A stretch of DNA of 19,701 nt from Lactobacillaceae bacterium (GCA_902834055.1 CADFHB010000014.1:1-19701); one strand, 5' to 3'. Positions 6,964-15,923 are shown, counted from the first letter of the stretch. Translations and numbers: made by a program. Notes: generated from the letters alone by a model not told the origin.

Positions 6964-7032
6964 TGTGCATTTTGGTGATTTCAACATGTAAAAACGATTA
7001 ATGATGTTACATTATCATCAGAACTTGTTTAA

Positions 7033-7554
7033 TCAGTCATTTAAATTAGGAAATTCTTCAGTGTCAAAAATTTGCTGAAGTTGGTCAGCGTCTTGAATGA
7101 TGTCATAGTAATAGCCGTGTTGGTTATTCCAGGCCATGATTGCAGAAAGCTTACCGAAAGTAAACCAAATCTGACTGTTAGAACTGTCGGCATCTGTCAT
7201 TACCAATTTGAGAATAGTTTTTAAAACTACTTCCTGAAATTCGCTGTCTGCTCGCTGGCGGTTGATGATCTGATGCCCCAAGTCAGAAGCTTCATTTGAG
7301 ATTGATCGTAAGAAATAGAATGGTGTTGTATTGAATTCGTTGATGGAGAAACTTGATTGGTCAACCATTGTCATTATTATCTGTTCAACTAAGTCATATT
7401 TATCCCGATAATGCAGGTAAAAGGTGTTGCGATTAATCAGCGCCTTGTTAACAATGTCGGTTACCGTAATTTTACTGAATGTCTTCTTTAATAGGAGGTC
7501 AGCCAGTGCTTGTTGAATTTCTCGCTGGGTGCGTAATTTTCTTAAATCCGCCAC
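7033..7554 (-). CDS. TetR/AcrR-family transcriptional regulator
   Basis: This is a 173-aa protein with a GTG start. Residues about 10-55 form a TetR-type DNA-binding domain: the helix-turn-helix reads ITVTDIVNKALINRNTFYLH, followed by the usual RDKYDLV. The C-terminal part is divergent and would bind an unknown ligand. The gene is divergent from the MMPL transporter, with about 150 bp between them, the common layout for a local repressor of an efflux pump. The ribosome binding site is weak. Base composition is more A/T-rich than in the preT-preA or helicase genes, as for the adjacent transporter, which hints that the pair was acquired together. Confidence 0.85.
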   Translation of the reverse strand: MADLRKLRTQREIQQALADLLLKKTFSKITVTDIVNKALINRNTFYLHYRDKYDLVEQIIMTMVDQSSFSINEFNTTPFYFLRSISNEASDLGHQIINRQRADSEFQEVVLKTILKLVMTDADSSNSQIWFTFGKLSAIMAWNNQHGYYYDIIQDADQLQQIFDTEEFPNLND

Positions 7555-7704
7555 TTTATCACCACTTTCTAAACACTGTCGCTTTAATTGGCAGTGCTAT
7601 TCTATTATCTATAGTTTATTAAAATTATGGTGACTATAATTTAGAAAGTCAATAAAGAAAGAGGAGAGAGTAGGGGAAAACTATTAAAGAAAATCGGCCA
7701 GTGT
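7555..7704. promoter_or_regulatory. Divergent regulatory region between the TetR and MMPL genes
   Basis: A perfect 10-bp inverted repeat, ACTTTCTAAA (7564-7573) and TTTAGAAAGT (7640-7649), brackets the region. An inner CACTG...CAGTG dyad lies between them. A -10 box TATAAT (7635-7640) overlaps the right repeat and would serve the MMPL gene; no good -35 is visible. These are plausible operator half-sites for the TetR protein, but this is inference. Confidence 0.45.
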
Positions 7705-9582
7705 ATGGCCAAACACAAGTGGGCCGCAATTATTATATGGTTAGTAGCATTACTCGGCTTCGGAACTATCGTAGCTAAGTTAGGCTCCAACTACAATGAG
7801 TCACTATCCATCTCAGGAATTCCATCAACTGAAATTCAATCAACCTTAAAGAAGGAATTTCACCAGGACACTGATCATGGAACCCTTCAGGTTGTAATAA
7901 AAGCCAAAGATAAGAAAGGATTATTGCAACCAAAAACAGAACAGGCAATTAATAGTGCCGTAACTAAGGCAAAGAAGAAACCACACGTAGCGTCTGTTAC
8001 TAACCCTTATCAGGAACAAAAGTTTAGCAAAGATCTGACGACTACTTACGCAACGGTAACCTATGACCAGAAGACAAATTCGGTTACTCCAGCGACAATC
8101 CATAAGACGCAACAAGCTTTCAAAACATTAGATGACCAGAAAGGTGTTGAAGTAGAATACACCGGAACCGTTTCAATTCACCCGATGGGGGTTAATGAAA
8201 TTGCCGAACTGATTAGTGTCGCAATCGCTTTTGTCTTCATGATGCTTCTCTTTCGTTCCTTTATCACGGCTGGCTTACCAATCATTAGTGCGGTTACCGG
8301 CTTAGCACTGGGTCTTATAGTTATCGGAATTGGTTCTAACTACTTTGAGACCGCATTAGTCGCCCAGAGTTTGGCGATGATCCTTAGCCTAGCCTGTGGG
8401 ATTGATTACGCCCTCTTCATCATCAACCGTTATCGGACTAATCGTGCGACACAAAATGATTACCTTACAGCTCTTGGTGATGCCATGGGAACTGCAGGTA
8501 GTTCAGTACTATTTGCAGGAATCACAGTCATTATTGCAGTATCGGGCTTAAGTCTGGTTGGTATTGACTTCTTGACGCAAATGGGACTAGCTGCTGCTGT
8601 TGGGGTGGCTTTTGCGATCTTATCAGCAATGACTCTGTTACCAGCACTGATTTCGTTAGCTCATCGGCATATTAAACCAGCAAAAGAAGAACCACATCAC
8701 CGCAAGAACAAAAGTGGGATAGTTGAACATACGATTATCAAGCACCCGTTTGTCACTGCGATTGCCAGTGTGCTGGTTCTTATAGCATTTGCCATTCCAT
8801 CTGGTCATATGAGATTGGAAATGCCTTATAATGGCGCATTACCAACCAATCAGACTGAGCGAAAGGCTTATGATATTCTGTCCGATAAGTTAGCTCACAA
8901 TATAAAGAAATATTCCAACACAACTGAAGATAAGATGAATACCAAACTTATTCTCACGGGATCCAACGCTATCAATATCGATATCGTTCAAAAGCTAAAC
9001 CACGCCATTCCAATATTTGCTGGAATTGTTATGGCACTGGCCTTTGTTTTAATGATGTTAGTTTTCCGTTCCTTCATTATCCCGCTAGTTGCTATGGCTG
9101 GCTTCGGAATGTCACTCTTGGCATCATTTGGTGCCTTGACCGCTGTTATGCAAGATGCCGTCATGCACACTGTTTTCGGCATTAGTAAGGGAGCACCGAT
9201 TATTGCCTTCTTACCGGTGATTGCAATTGGAATCTTATTTGGCCTGGCAATGGACTATGAAGTCTTCCTAGTATCACGAATTCGGGAAATTTACCTATTA
9301 ACTGGAGATACTACTGAGGCAGTTCGCGTCGGTATGCGTGAAAATGCTAAGGTTATCATCACCGCTGGGTTGATCATGATTTCCGTATTCGGTAGTTTTG
9401 CCGTTACTACTAACCCAACTAGCAAGTCGATCGGATTAGCACTAGCCTTTGGTGTCTTCTTTGATGCCTTTATTGTTCGATTGATCTTTGTACCAGCAAT
9501 GATCAAGCTTTATGGTAAGTGGAATTGGATCTTCCCTGGGATGCAGACAAGTAAGATTGAACAACAAAAACGTGGAAAATAG
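7705..9582 (+). CDS. MMPL/RND-type membrane transporter, shortened and lacking a good start
   Basis: This 625-aa protein has the two-repeat RND fold. Each repeat has an extracytoplasmic loop, then a membrane block with the motifs GIDYALFI and GLAMDYEVFL, which carry the proton-relay Asp. Such proteins export lipids, toxins or drugs. Loop 1 (about residues 27-160) is full, but loop 2 is short: it opens with LEMPYNGALPTNQTERKAYD and soon reaches ILTGSNAINIDI, so roughly 90-100 residues usual in the family seem deleted in frame. Protein-like sequence continues upstream of the ATG as GKLLKKIGQC. The best ribosome binding site (GAGGAG, 7661-7666) sits before AGT AGG GGA, where an ATG would be expected. 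Translation from 7705 would lack a good site. The gene may be damaged. Confidence 0.8.
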   Translation: MAKHKWAAIIIWLVALLGFGTIVAKLGSNYNESLSISGIPSTEIQSTLKKEFHQDTDHGTLQVVIKAKDKKGLLQPKTEQAINSAVTKAKKKPHVASVTNPYQEQKFSKDLTTTYATVTYDQKTNSVTPATIHKTQQAFKTLDDQKGVEVEYTGTVSIHPMGVNEIAELISVAIAFVFMMLLFRSFITAGLPIISAVTGLALGLIVIGIGSNYFETALVAQSLAMILSLACGIDYALFIINRYRTNRATQNDYLTALGDAMGTAGSSVLFAGITVIIAVSGLSLVGIDFLTQMGLAAAVGVAFAILSAMTLLPALISLAHRHIKPAKEEPHHRKNKSGIVEHTIIKHPFVTAIASVLVLIAFAIPSGHMRLEMPYNGALPTNQTERKAYDILSDKLAHNIKKYSNTTEDKMNTKLILTGSNAINIDIVQKLNHAIPIFAGIVMALAFVLMMLVFRSFIIPLVAMAGFGMSLLASFGALTAVMQDAVMHTVFGISKGAPIIAFLPVIAIGILFGLAMDYEVFLVSRIREIYLLTGDTTEAVRVGMRENAKVIITAGLIMISVFGSFAVTTNPTSKSIGLALAFGVFFDAFIVRLIFVPAMIKLYGKWNWIFPGMQTSKIEQQKRGK

Positions 9583-9597
9583 AAAGGATAAATTAAT

Positions 9598-9624
9598 ATG
9601 ACTGAAGAATTTATGAAATGTTAA
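9598..9624 (+). other. 8-codon ORF after the MMPL gene
   Basis: ATG plus seven codons (MTEEFMKC) follow AAAGGA at a normal distance, 15 nt after the transporter stop. It is probably the truncated start of a lost downstream gene. Too short to assign. Confidence 0.2.
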
Positions 9625-9630
9625 AACTAA

Positions 9631-9664
9631 ATGGCGGGTCCCTTGTGTCGCGGGGACCCGCCAT
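9631..9664. terminator. Bidirectional terminator between the MMPL and dpaL genes
   Basis: A perfect 12-bp stem, atggcgggtccc with gggacccgccat, around a 10-nt loop. The better T run is on the minus strand (tttagtttta), fitting the end of the dpaL transcript. It also lies after the MMPL gene. Confidence 0.75.
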
Positions 9665-9677
9665 TTGTGATTAATAG

Positions 9678-10862
9678 TTATTCCTCATTAATGATGGCTT
9701 GGTAGTCGTGCTCATCGGTATCGGCTTCGGTGTTAATTACGAGAACCCGTGAATTAGCGTCAAGGCCAAGCATCTCCCGGAAGTGGGGATCTTGGGTGGC
9801 CGCATTAACAAAGGCAAATGCCGCCACTCCAGACTCACCAGAAACAACAACCGGATCGTTGCCTGCCGGGTGGGCTAGTTGCCGCATCCCGGCCCGGGCG
9901 ACCTCATCAGTGAGCGTTCCATAGAAACTGGCGGTACGCTGAGTCACTGGGAAGGAGATGGCACTTGGTGTTTGACAGTTGAGCCCCGCCATGATGGTTT
10001 GGGGCGAACCGGGAACGGTGTGTGCCTGGCCATCGGCTTTTTGAGCAGATAGGAAGTAGCAGGCGACCGTTGCTGGCTCCACAATGACGACCGTTGGCTG
10101 GTGGTCGACGGAGAGCTAGCTAAAGAGGGCGTTGATGATCCCGGAGGAAAGTTGCCCTACCCCCGCCTGTAAGAAGAGGTGGGTCGGGTAATCATGGGCC
10201 GCTAACTGATCAAGCAGCTCCGTGACGATAATTGAATACCCCGCCGAAATTTCTTCGGGAATTGTGGTGTAGCCATCCCAAGCCATGTCTTGAATTAGGA
10301 TGCCGTTAAGGTCACTTTCGGCCAACTGGTTAGCGAGTTGGACAGTATCGTCGTAGTTTTTGTCAGTGATTTCCACTTGGGCCCCGTTAAACTGGGCAAT
10401 GTGTTCGGCCCGCAGCTTGGTTGAGCCGGCCGGCATCTTGACGACCGCGTGGGTCCTAAGCTTAGCAGCGGCCCACGCAACACCCCGACCATGGTTACCA
10501 TCCGTTGCCGTGTAGAAGGTCAGCTGGTTAGCGACTGCCCGAACCGTTGGTGCCTGGAGTTGGTCATAGGTTAAGTGGTCCAAGGAGAGCCCGGCCCGCT
10601 CGGCAATGCAACAGGCCATGGCGAAGAGCCCGCCGGTGGCCTTAAACGCCTTGAGCCGGGGATCAAAGCGGTCGCCTTCGTCCTTGATCATTACCGCTGC
10701 CAGGCCGTGCTGGTGGGCGTAGGTTGGCAGACTAAGCAGGGGCGTGGGTTGATAAAAGGGCACGGACCGGTAGAAGTTAGTGGCCGCTTGGATTAACGGG
10801 TCCGTCGGAGATTATTGCTTAGCAAGTGGGAAGGGTGACTTGATGACTTGGATTTCTGACAT
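9678..10862 (-). pseudogene. dpaL: Diaminopropionate ammonia-lyase, inactivated by two nonsense codons
   Basis: One continuous minus-strand frame of 395 codons, close to the usual 400, encodes a PLP enzyme of the DpaL/YgeX family. This family converts 2,3-diaminopropionate to pyruvate and ammonia. Motifs seen are LKAFKATGG (PLP lysine), TDGNHGRGVAWAA, the glycine-rich GVGQLSSG, and VEPATVACYF with TIMAGLNC. The N-terminus reads MSEIQVIKSPFPLAKQ, then TAA at codon 17 (10812-10814) and SPTDPLIQAATNFYRSVPFY. A second stop, TAG, lies at 10116-10118 between NALFS and LSVDHQP. There is no frameshift. Both stops are one C-to-T change from a Gln codon. Two shorter ORFs (10116-10763 and 9678-10082) are fragments of this gene. 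Confidence 0.9.
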
Positions 10863-10936
10863 TTGATTACGTTCTTTCTATAGTAGAGACCTTTTCTTCA
10901 CCATACCATACATTTGTGGAGAAATCATTGGCGAGT

Positions 10937-10945
10937 AGTATAGCA
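10937..10945 (-). promoter_or_regulatory. Extended -10 element upstream of dpaL
   Basis: On the minus strand the sequence reads TGCTATACT, about 75 nt before the dpaL start codon. No clear -35 box is present, as is common for extended -10 promoters. Confidence 0.4.
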
Positions 10946-11032
10946 ATATTCTTCTTTTATATAAGAAAGCCTTTCCAATAATATATAGCTAAAAGACGGT
11001 TTTAATAATAAAAAAGAATTTATATTATGCCA

Positions 11033-11061
11033 TTGTACTTTCTTTGTGAAAACGTTATCAT
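11033..11061 (+). promoter_or_regulatory. preTA promoter with a cre box on the -10
   Basis: TTGTAC (11033-11038), a 17-nt spacer and TATCAT (11056-11061). The sequence TGAAAACGTTATCA (11047-11060) matches all positions of the CcpA consensus TGWAANCGNTNWCA and covers the -10 box. Binding there would block polymerase, so the operon is probably repressed when a preferred sugar is present. Confidence 0.75.
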
Positions 11062-11128
11062 AAAACCATAGAGGATTTGTTCACTACTTTATAAAAACTG
11101 AAGCTGTAACCTAGGGGAGGCAATTTCA

Positions 11129-12370
11129 ATGACTTCAAAATATCAAACCGAAGCAAAGGGCTACACGATGACGACTGTAATGCAAGAAGCTGCCCGTTGC
11201 CTATTATGTGAAGACGCGCCATGTTCCAAGGCCTGCCCGGCCCACACTAACCCTGCTAAGTTTATCCGAAGTGTTCGCTTCCGCAACGTTAAGGGGGCGG
11301 CCGAAACCATCCGGGAAAACAACGCCCTGGGAGCAATCTGTGCGCGGGTTTGCCCAACCGAACGTTACTGTGAGAGTGCATGTACCCGGGCTAAGATCGA
11401 TGGTCCCATTGACATTGGGGGAATCCAACGCTACGTTACCGACATGGAACGCAAGGAAAACATGCAAATCCTCCATGCCGGCAAGCCAAACGGCATGAAC
11501 ATTGCCATTATTGGTAGTGGCCCTGCGGGGTTACAAGCAGCGACGACCCTGCTGCAAAAGGGATACGCCGTTGATATTTACGAAAAGAACGCAAAGGCTG
11601 GTGGCTATTTGACCTACGGGATTCCAGAATACCGCTTGCCAGAGTCAATTGTTGAATATGAGGTTCAACGGATCGTCGACCTGGGGGCCAACATTAAGTA
11701 CAACGTTACGGTTGGTAAGGACGTGCCAATGGACTTTCTCAAGAGTCACTATAACGCCGTGATCGTGGCCATTGGTGCCAGTGAAGCCAAGACCATTCCA
11801 ATGTTTGAACACAATATCTGCACTGAATCAGCAATTTCCTTCCTATCCCGGGCTAAGGAGAGTGAAGGCCACCTCGATGACCTCCCTGATAATGTTCTGG
11901 TTATCGGTGGTGGGGACGTGGCGATGGACGTGGTCACGACCCTCAAGAAGCTGGGGGTAAGTCACGTCACCGACATGGTTTACGAAGAATTTGCCGAATT
12001 CAAGGCTTCCAAGAAGGAACTGGCCGGCGCCCAACATGAAGGGGTCACCATCGTGGACGGCTACGTGCCGACGGCGGTTCGGGAAAACAAGGTTACCTTT
12101 AAGCACCGTAAGATTGACAGTGAAATGACCATTACCGCTGATAAGATTATCCTGGCGGTTGGTCAAAAGGTGGCTGCCGATGGACTGGACATTGATATCC
12201 AGCATAATGAAGTGCCGTTCCGAGAGGCCCGTTTCCACACTAAGGACCCGAAGGTATTTGCTACTGGTGACATTGTCAACGGTGATAAGACGGTTGTGTA
12301 TGCCGTTCAAAAGGGCAAGGAAGTTGCCGAAGAAATTGATCGTGTGTTAGGGGGACAAGACAATGATTAA
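11129..12370 (+). CDS. preT: NAD-dependent dihydropyrimidine dehydrogenase, subunit PreT
   Basis: This 413-aa flavoprotein subunit takes electrons from NAD(P)H and passes them to PreA for reduction of uracil or thymine to the dihydropyrimidine. The N-terminal Fe-S domain has Cys 24, 27, 32 and 36 ([13 protein letters not shown]) and Cys 71, 75, 81 and 85. Two Rossmann loops follow, GSGPAG (129-134) for FAD and GGGDVAMD (260-267) for NAD(P)H. This layout matches the glutamate-synthase small-subunit fold, but adjacent preA makes PreT the right call. GGGGAGG eight nt upstream fixes the ATG at 11129. The stop overlaps the preA start by 8 nt, so the two are translationally coupled. It could work in the oxidative direction, but reduction is usual. 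Confidence 0.93.
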   Translation: MTSKYQTEAKGYTMTTVMQEAARCLLCEDAPCSKACPAHTNPAKFIRSVRFRNVKGAAETIRENNALGAICARVCPTERYCESACTRAKIDGPIDIGGIQRYVTDMERKENMQILHAGKPNGMNIAIIGSGPAGLQAATTLLQKGYAVDIYEKNAKAGGYLTYGIPEYRLPESIVEYEVQRIVDLGANIKYNVTVGKDVPMDFLKSHYNAVIVAIGASEAKTIPMFEHNICTESAISFLSRAKESEGHLDDLPDNVLVIGGGDVAMDVVTTLKKLGVSHVTDMVYEEFAEFKASKKELAGAQHEGVTIVDGYVPTAVRENKVTFKHRKIDSEMTITADKIILAVGQKVAADGLDIDIQHNEVPFREARFHTKDPKVFATGDIVNGDKTVVYAVQKGKEVAEEIDRVLGGQDND

Positions 12371-13652
12371 GAAAGACTTGTCAATTGACTTTTTAGGGGT
12401 ACGGTTTGAAAACCCATTTTGCTTGTCATCTTCTCCAGTTGGCAACTGCTATGAAATGTGTAAGAACGCCTACGATGCTGGCTGGGGTGGGATCGTCTAC
12501 AAGACCCTGTCACCAGACCACTTCGTAATTGATGAGGTGTCACCACGGTTTGCCCAACTGACGAAGGAAGACACGCCGTTTATCGGCTTTAAGAACATGG
12601 AACAATTGGCCGAACACCCGATGGTCCAGGACCTAGCGGACATGCGCCGGTTGAAAAAGGAATACCCTAACAAGGTGTTGATTGCGTCCATCATGGGGGA
12701 AACGCCTCAAGACTGGACCGACCTGGCCCGGCTAGTAACCGAAGCCGGTGCCGACATGATCGAACTAAACTTCTCCTGCCCGCAGATGACGTCGCACACC
12801 ATGGGTTCTGATGTTGGTACTAACCCCGAATTATGTAAGACCAACTGTGCAGCGGTCAAGAAGGGGACCAACCTGCCAGTGCTAGCAAAGATGACGCCTA
12901 ACATCACCACGATGATTCCAGTCGTCAAGGCCTGCTTGGAAGGTGGCGCCGACGGAATTTCTTCCATTAACACCGTCAAGTCGATTACTGACGTTGACCT
13001 CGATAACAAGGTTGCTTTGCCAAACATCAATGGTAAGTCGGCGGTCTCAGGCCTGTCTGGTAAGGCGGTCAAGCCAATTGCCCTCCGCTTCTTGCAACAA
13101 ATCCGTTCCGCTGCCGGTTTGGAACAAGTGCCCGTTTCCGGGATCGGTGGAATTGAAACCTGGGAAGACGCCGCCGAATTCATCCTCCTGGGTGCTTCCA
13201 CACTTCAAGTTACGACCGCGATCATGCAGTACGGTTACCGGATCATTGATGATTTGACCAATGGTTTGATGCACTACATGGATGAACAAGGGGTTGACCA
13301 CCTCCAAGACTTGGTTGGCTTGGCTAACAAGAAGATCGTGCCAACTAATAAGCTTGACCGGGACTACGTTGTTTACCCCAAGATCGACTGGGACAAGTGT
13401 ATTGGCTGTGGCCGGTGCTTCATTTCCTGCCAGGATGGTGCCCACCAGGCCATGGGTTGGGATGATGAAAAACGGTTGCCAACCTTTGACCAGAGCAAGT
13501 GTGTCGGCTGTCAACTGTGTGCCTTGGTTTGCCCAGTGGGCGCAATCAAGCTGGGCATTAAGAAGATGAAGCCGGGCCGTGAAGGTGATCCTGATGATAT
13601 TGATTCCTCCTCGTTCCAGCTCCCGGCCTATGATGAAAGCACAACTAAATAG
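12363..13652 (+). CDS. preA: NAD-dependent dihydropyrimidine dehydrogenase, catalytic subunit PreA
   Basis: This 429-aa subunit has a dihydroorotate-dehydrogenase-like TIM barrel holding FMN, followed by a two-cluster ferredoxin domain. The active-site Cys is in ELNFSCPQM (Cys139), the position used by mammalian DPD as general acid. The [4Fe-4S] ligands are Cys 346, 349, 352, 356 and Cys 380, 383, 386, 390. With PreT it reduces pyrimidine bases; homologous gut-bacterial PreTA enzymes are known to inactivate 5-fluorouracil. No dihydropyrimidinase or beta-ureidopropionase gene is nearby, so only the first step is encoded here. The length is normal, with no lesions. AGGGGGAC precedes the ATG. 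Confidence 0.94.
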   Translation: MIKKDLSIDFLGVRFENPFCLSSSPVGNCYEMCKNAYDAGWGGIVYKTLSPDHFVIDEVSPRFAQLTKEDTPFIGFKNMEQLAEHPMVQDLADMRRLKKEYPNKVLIASIMGETPQDWTDLARLVTEAGADMIELNFSCPQMTSHTMGSDVGTNPELCKTNCAAVKKGTNLPVLAKMTPNITTMIPVVKACLEGGADGISSINTVKSITDVDLDNKVALPNINGKSAVSGLSGKAVKPIALRFLQQIRSAAGLEQVPVSGIGGIETWEDAAEFILLGASTLQVTTAIMQYGYRIIDDLTNGLMHYMDEQGVDHLQDLVGLANKKIVPTNKLDRDYVVYPKIDWDKCIGCGRCFISCQDGAHQAMGWDDEKRLPTFDQSKCVGCQLCALVCPVGAIKLGIKKMKPGREGDPDDIDSSSFQLPAYDESTTK

Positions 13653-13699
13653 ATGAAAAAGGCTCCGGCTTGGGCGTTTGCCCAAACCGGAGCCTTCAT
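13653..13699. terminator. Bidirectional terminator between preA and the convergent small gene
   Basis: A very long, nearly perfect stem runs from the preA stop codon (left arm starting atgaa, right arm ending ttcat) with a G/C-rich core ggctccgg/ccggagcc. The T run TTTTTC lies on the minus strand, so it ends the small gene at 13729-14004 best and preA by strength of the stem. Confidence 0.8.
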
Positions 13700-13728
13700 G
13701 TTAAGTTATGTTGTTTAATTAAACGTGG

Positions 13729-14004
13729 CTATCCCTGGAAGACGCTTTGGCTCTTACCAGTTAGCGTGATCTTATCGAGCCCGTTGTTGAGCTCGTAGTG
13801 GTCGGCGTTGGTCTTTTCCTTCCGGTAGCCGGCCTTATCAAAGGCGTCGGCGAGGTTGGCCATGAACTTTTGTCCCGCAGCAGTGGTTTGATAAACCATG
13901 TGGTCGAGGTACATCGGCCGGTCAGCGCTTTGCCGAACCAGGGTGATGAGGTAAACTTGTTCGTCGGTCTTCTTAATGTTTTGTGTATCTTGCATTAATG
14001 ACAT
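13729..14004 (-). CDS. Small protein of unknown function (91 aa)
   Basis: I do not recognise this family. AGAAGGGG lies 8 nt before the ATG, so translation is likely. The sequence is hydrophilic with no signal peptide or membrane helix. It contains MYLDHMVYQTTAAGQKFMAN followed by an Ala/Asp-rich amphipathic helix and a Lys/Asp-rich C-terminal half. It is probably a soluble cytosolic protein. It is convergent with preA, sharing the terminator there, and divergent from the small acidic protein gene. Codon use resembles that of its neighbours, which supports a real gene. Confidence 0.65.
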   Translation of the reverse strand: MSLMQDTQNIKKTDEQVYLITLVRQSADRPMYLDHMVYQTTAAGQKFMANLADAFDKAGYRKEKTNADHYELNNGLDKITLTGKSQSVFQG

Positions 14005-14087
14005 ATGAATTTCCCCTTCTCATGAGACTACCCTTATTATATTTCATTTGGTGGGCTTTGCCACCGCTTTTGAACCCTTTTCATTAG

Positions 14088-14150
14088 AGAAAGCGTTTTA
14101 TCAGGATTTTTTTTAAATAGGGCGTTCACTTGGGGAAAAAAGACTATAAT
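14088..14150 (+). promoter_or_regulatory. Promoter region of the small acidic protein gene, with a weak cre-like site
   Basis: A consensus -10 box TATAAT lies at 14145-14150, 23 nt before the chosen ATG. No good -35 is visible. Upstream, 14088-14101 carries the cre-like core AAAGCGTTTT but misses three consensus positions, so CcpA control is only a possibility. Confidence 0.4.
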
Positions 14151-14173
14151 AGAGGGTGAAAGGAAGCATAATC

Positions 14174-14383
14174 ATGAAGATTGATGAAGATGCTCTTAAG
14201 AACTTCCAAAACTCGAAGTTCAATTTTGTTGATGCAAAGGGTAACGATGTTGACTTTGGTAACCTGAACGAGGACGTTAAGTACACGTTGCGCGATGGTG
14301 ATGCCATTGTCCAAGATGACATGTCCGTCAAGGAAGTCGTTGACACGATCAACGATGAATATGGCGCAAAGTTAAATGTCTAA
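14174..14383 (+). CDS. Small acidic protein of unknown function (69 aa)
   Basis: AGGAAG at 14161-14166 sits 7 nt before the ATG at 14174, a better start than the GTG at 14156 with no site. The protein (MKIDEDALKNFQNSKFNF...) is rich in Asp and Glu and has no membrane segment. Its pattern, including DAKGNDVDFGNLNEDVKYTL, suggests a small beta-rich fold. I do not recognise a family. A -10 box precedes it and a terminator follows, so it is a single-gene unit. Confidence 0.65.
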   Translation: MKIDEDALKNFQNSKFNFVDAKGNDVDFGNLNEDVKYTLRDGDAIVQDDMSVKEVVDTINDEYGAKLNV

Positions 14384-14410
14384 CTCATCAATGTTAGTAT
14401 TTGTTCCTTG

Positions 14411-14446
14411 AAAGGTGTTTTTGGACGGTTGTCTGGAGACACCTTT
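14411..14446 (+). terminator. Terminator-like hairpin after the small acidic protein gene
   Basis: aaaggtgt (14411-14418) pairs with acaccttt (14439-14446), and smaller stems form inside. The T tract after it is poor (atctcgttt). Confidence 0.5.
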
Positions 14447-14464
14447 ATCTCGTTTAAAAGAAAG

Positions 14465-14505
14465 CTTCCCACCACCGTGTTAATCATGGTGGTAGGAAGT
14501 TTTTT
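14465..14505. terminator. Bidirectional terminator between the acidic protein and nhaC-type genes
   Basis: cttcccaccacc (14465-14476) pairs with ggtggtaggaag (14488-14499) with one mismatch, followed by TTTTTT on the plus strand. On the minus strand it lies just after the transporter and has a T-rich tail (tttctttt). Confidence 0.75.
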
Positions 14506-14507
14506 CA

Positions 14508-15923
14508 TTATTCAGTAACTGCGTCAGCAGCAGTTTGGTCAGTCGGCTTGAGGAAGAAGCCAACAGCGATTACTAGAATCGTAACGATAAATGGGAAGAA
14601 GGCCCACGGGATAAACCGTAACGGGTTAATTTGCAAGGCGCCCGCGATGAAGACTCCAGAAACACTCCATGGCACAATGGCGTTGACCGCGGCACCGGCG
14701 TCATTTAAGATCCGGGCCATAAACTTCCGCTTGAGCCCTAACCGGTCAAAGGACTTGATAAAGGATTGACCAGGCAGGATGATTGCCAGGTAGTGCTCAC
14801 CGACAATCAGGTTAACGCCAACACAGGTGATGGCGGTTGCCAGAGAAAGGCGGCCGGGTGTCTTAACAATTCCAGACAGGTGCTCAATGATGGTGTTGAT
14901 GATGTTGAACTTGATGAGCAAGCCACCAAGCGCCAGGGCAAAGACAATCAGGGCCAGTGAGGTCAGCATACTGGCGATCCCCCCCTTAGATAGCAGGGTA
15001 TCGATGGTCTTGTTACCGGTGTGGGAAACGTAGCCCATCATAATTGTCTTGGTAATGGTCGTAATGCTAGTGGCGGGGGCGTGGGTCCAGCCGAGGAAGG
15101 CGGCAAATAAGGAACCGAGTCCCAGCGAAGGGATGGCGGGTACTTGGAGAATGGCGAGGACGATCAGGAGGACTACTGGTAGGAGTGCCCAGCCGGAAAT
15201 CCAAAAGCCATTCGCCAAGCCGTTCATCATGTGGTGGACGGCGCTTAGGCTAACTTGCTTAGAATTCAGGCCGAGAACCGTGTATAGCACAACACAGATT
15301 GTCCAGGCTGGCAGGTCGGTAATTAACAGTGAACGGATGTGTTCGTAAATGCTGATGTGACTAACGCTGGCGGCTAGGTTTGTGGTCCCCGATAGTGGTG
15401 AGATGTTGGAACCACAGAAAGCTCCGGAAACGATTACCCCGGCGGTCAGACCGGGGTTGATCTTTAACGTAGCCCCAATCCCGACAAAGGCAATCCCCAT
15501 TGTGGAAACGGTGGTAAAGGAGCTCCCACAGGCAACCCCTACAAGGGTACAGACGATAAAGACCGTTGGTAAGAAGAACTGGACGGAGATAATCTTAAAA
15601 CCGAAGTACATAATCGTGGGGATGGTTCCTGAGAAAATCCAGGTAGCAATCAAGACCCCGATGGAAAGGAAGATCACCAGCGGGTCGACCCCGGCCCGCA
15701 GACCGCTACGCATCCCGTCCATCACGGTGTCCCACTTGAAGCCCCGTAGTTTACCGTAAACGGCTAGTACCGTGAAGGCGATGAAGAGTGGGGCCTGGGG
15801 TTCTTGCTTAGCAAAGATAATCAGGTAGCCCAAGATACAAAGGATAACGATTAAGACGGCCAGACTTTCGCCGAATCCCAGGACGGGTTCAGCCTTATTA
15901 GAAGATTTCTTAAAAATACTCAT
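14508..15923 (-). CDS. NhaC-family transporter, probable tyrosine transporter
   Basis: This 471-aa polytopic membrane protein has about 11-12 helices. GGGAGG 7 nt upstream selects the ATG at 15923, not the in-frame start 12 codons earlier. Family features include SGTIPTIMYFG, the Gly/Ser-rich GVACGSSFTTVSTMGIAF, SGAFCGSNISPLSGTTNLAA and VPWSVSGVFIAGAL near the end. NhaC members exchange Na+ and H+ with each other or with an organic substrate; some are predicted amino acid transporters (tyrosine, lysine, methionine). The leader here encodes a Tyr-rich peptide ending in an attenuator, so I infer tyrosine as the substrate, or control by tyrosine at least. Without the leader, Na+/H+ antiporter would be the default label. 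It is transcribed alone. Confidence 0.85.
   Translation of the reverse strand: MSIFKKSSNKAEPVLGFGESLAVLIVILCILGYLIIFAKQEPQAPLFIAFTVLAVYGKLRGFKWDTVMDGMRSGLRAGVDPLVIFLSIGVLIATWIFSGTIPTIMYFGFKIISVQFFLPTVFIVCTLVGVACGSSFTTVSTMGIAFVGIGATLKINPGLTAGVIVSGAFCGSNISPLSGTTNLAASVSHISIYEHIRSLLITDLPAWTICVVLYTVLGLNSKQVSLSAVHHMMNGLANGFWISGWALLPVVLLIVLAILQVPAIPSLGLGSLFAAFLGWTHAPATSITTITKTIMMGYVSHTGNKTIDTLLSKGGIASMLTSLALIVFALALGGLLIKFNIINTIIEHLSGIVKTPGRLSLATAITCVGVNLIVGEHYLAIILPGQSFIKSFDRLGLKRKFMARILNDAGAAVNAIVPWSVSGVFIAGALQINPLRFIPWAFFPFIVTILVIAVGFFLKPTDQTAADAVTE

Noticed and set aside
14508..15759. Several plus-strand ORFs opposite the NhaC-type gene
   Set aside because: They are antisense shadows of a well-supported membrane protein, with no ribosome binding sites or domain features.
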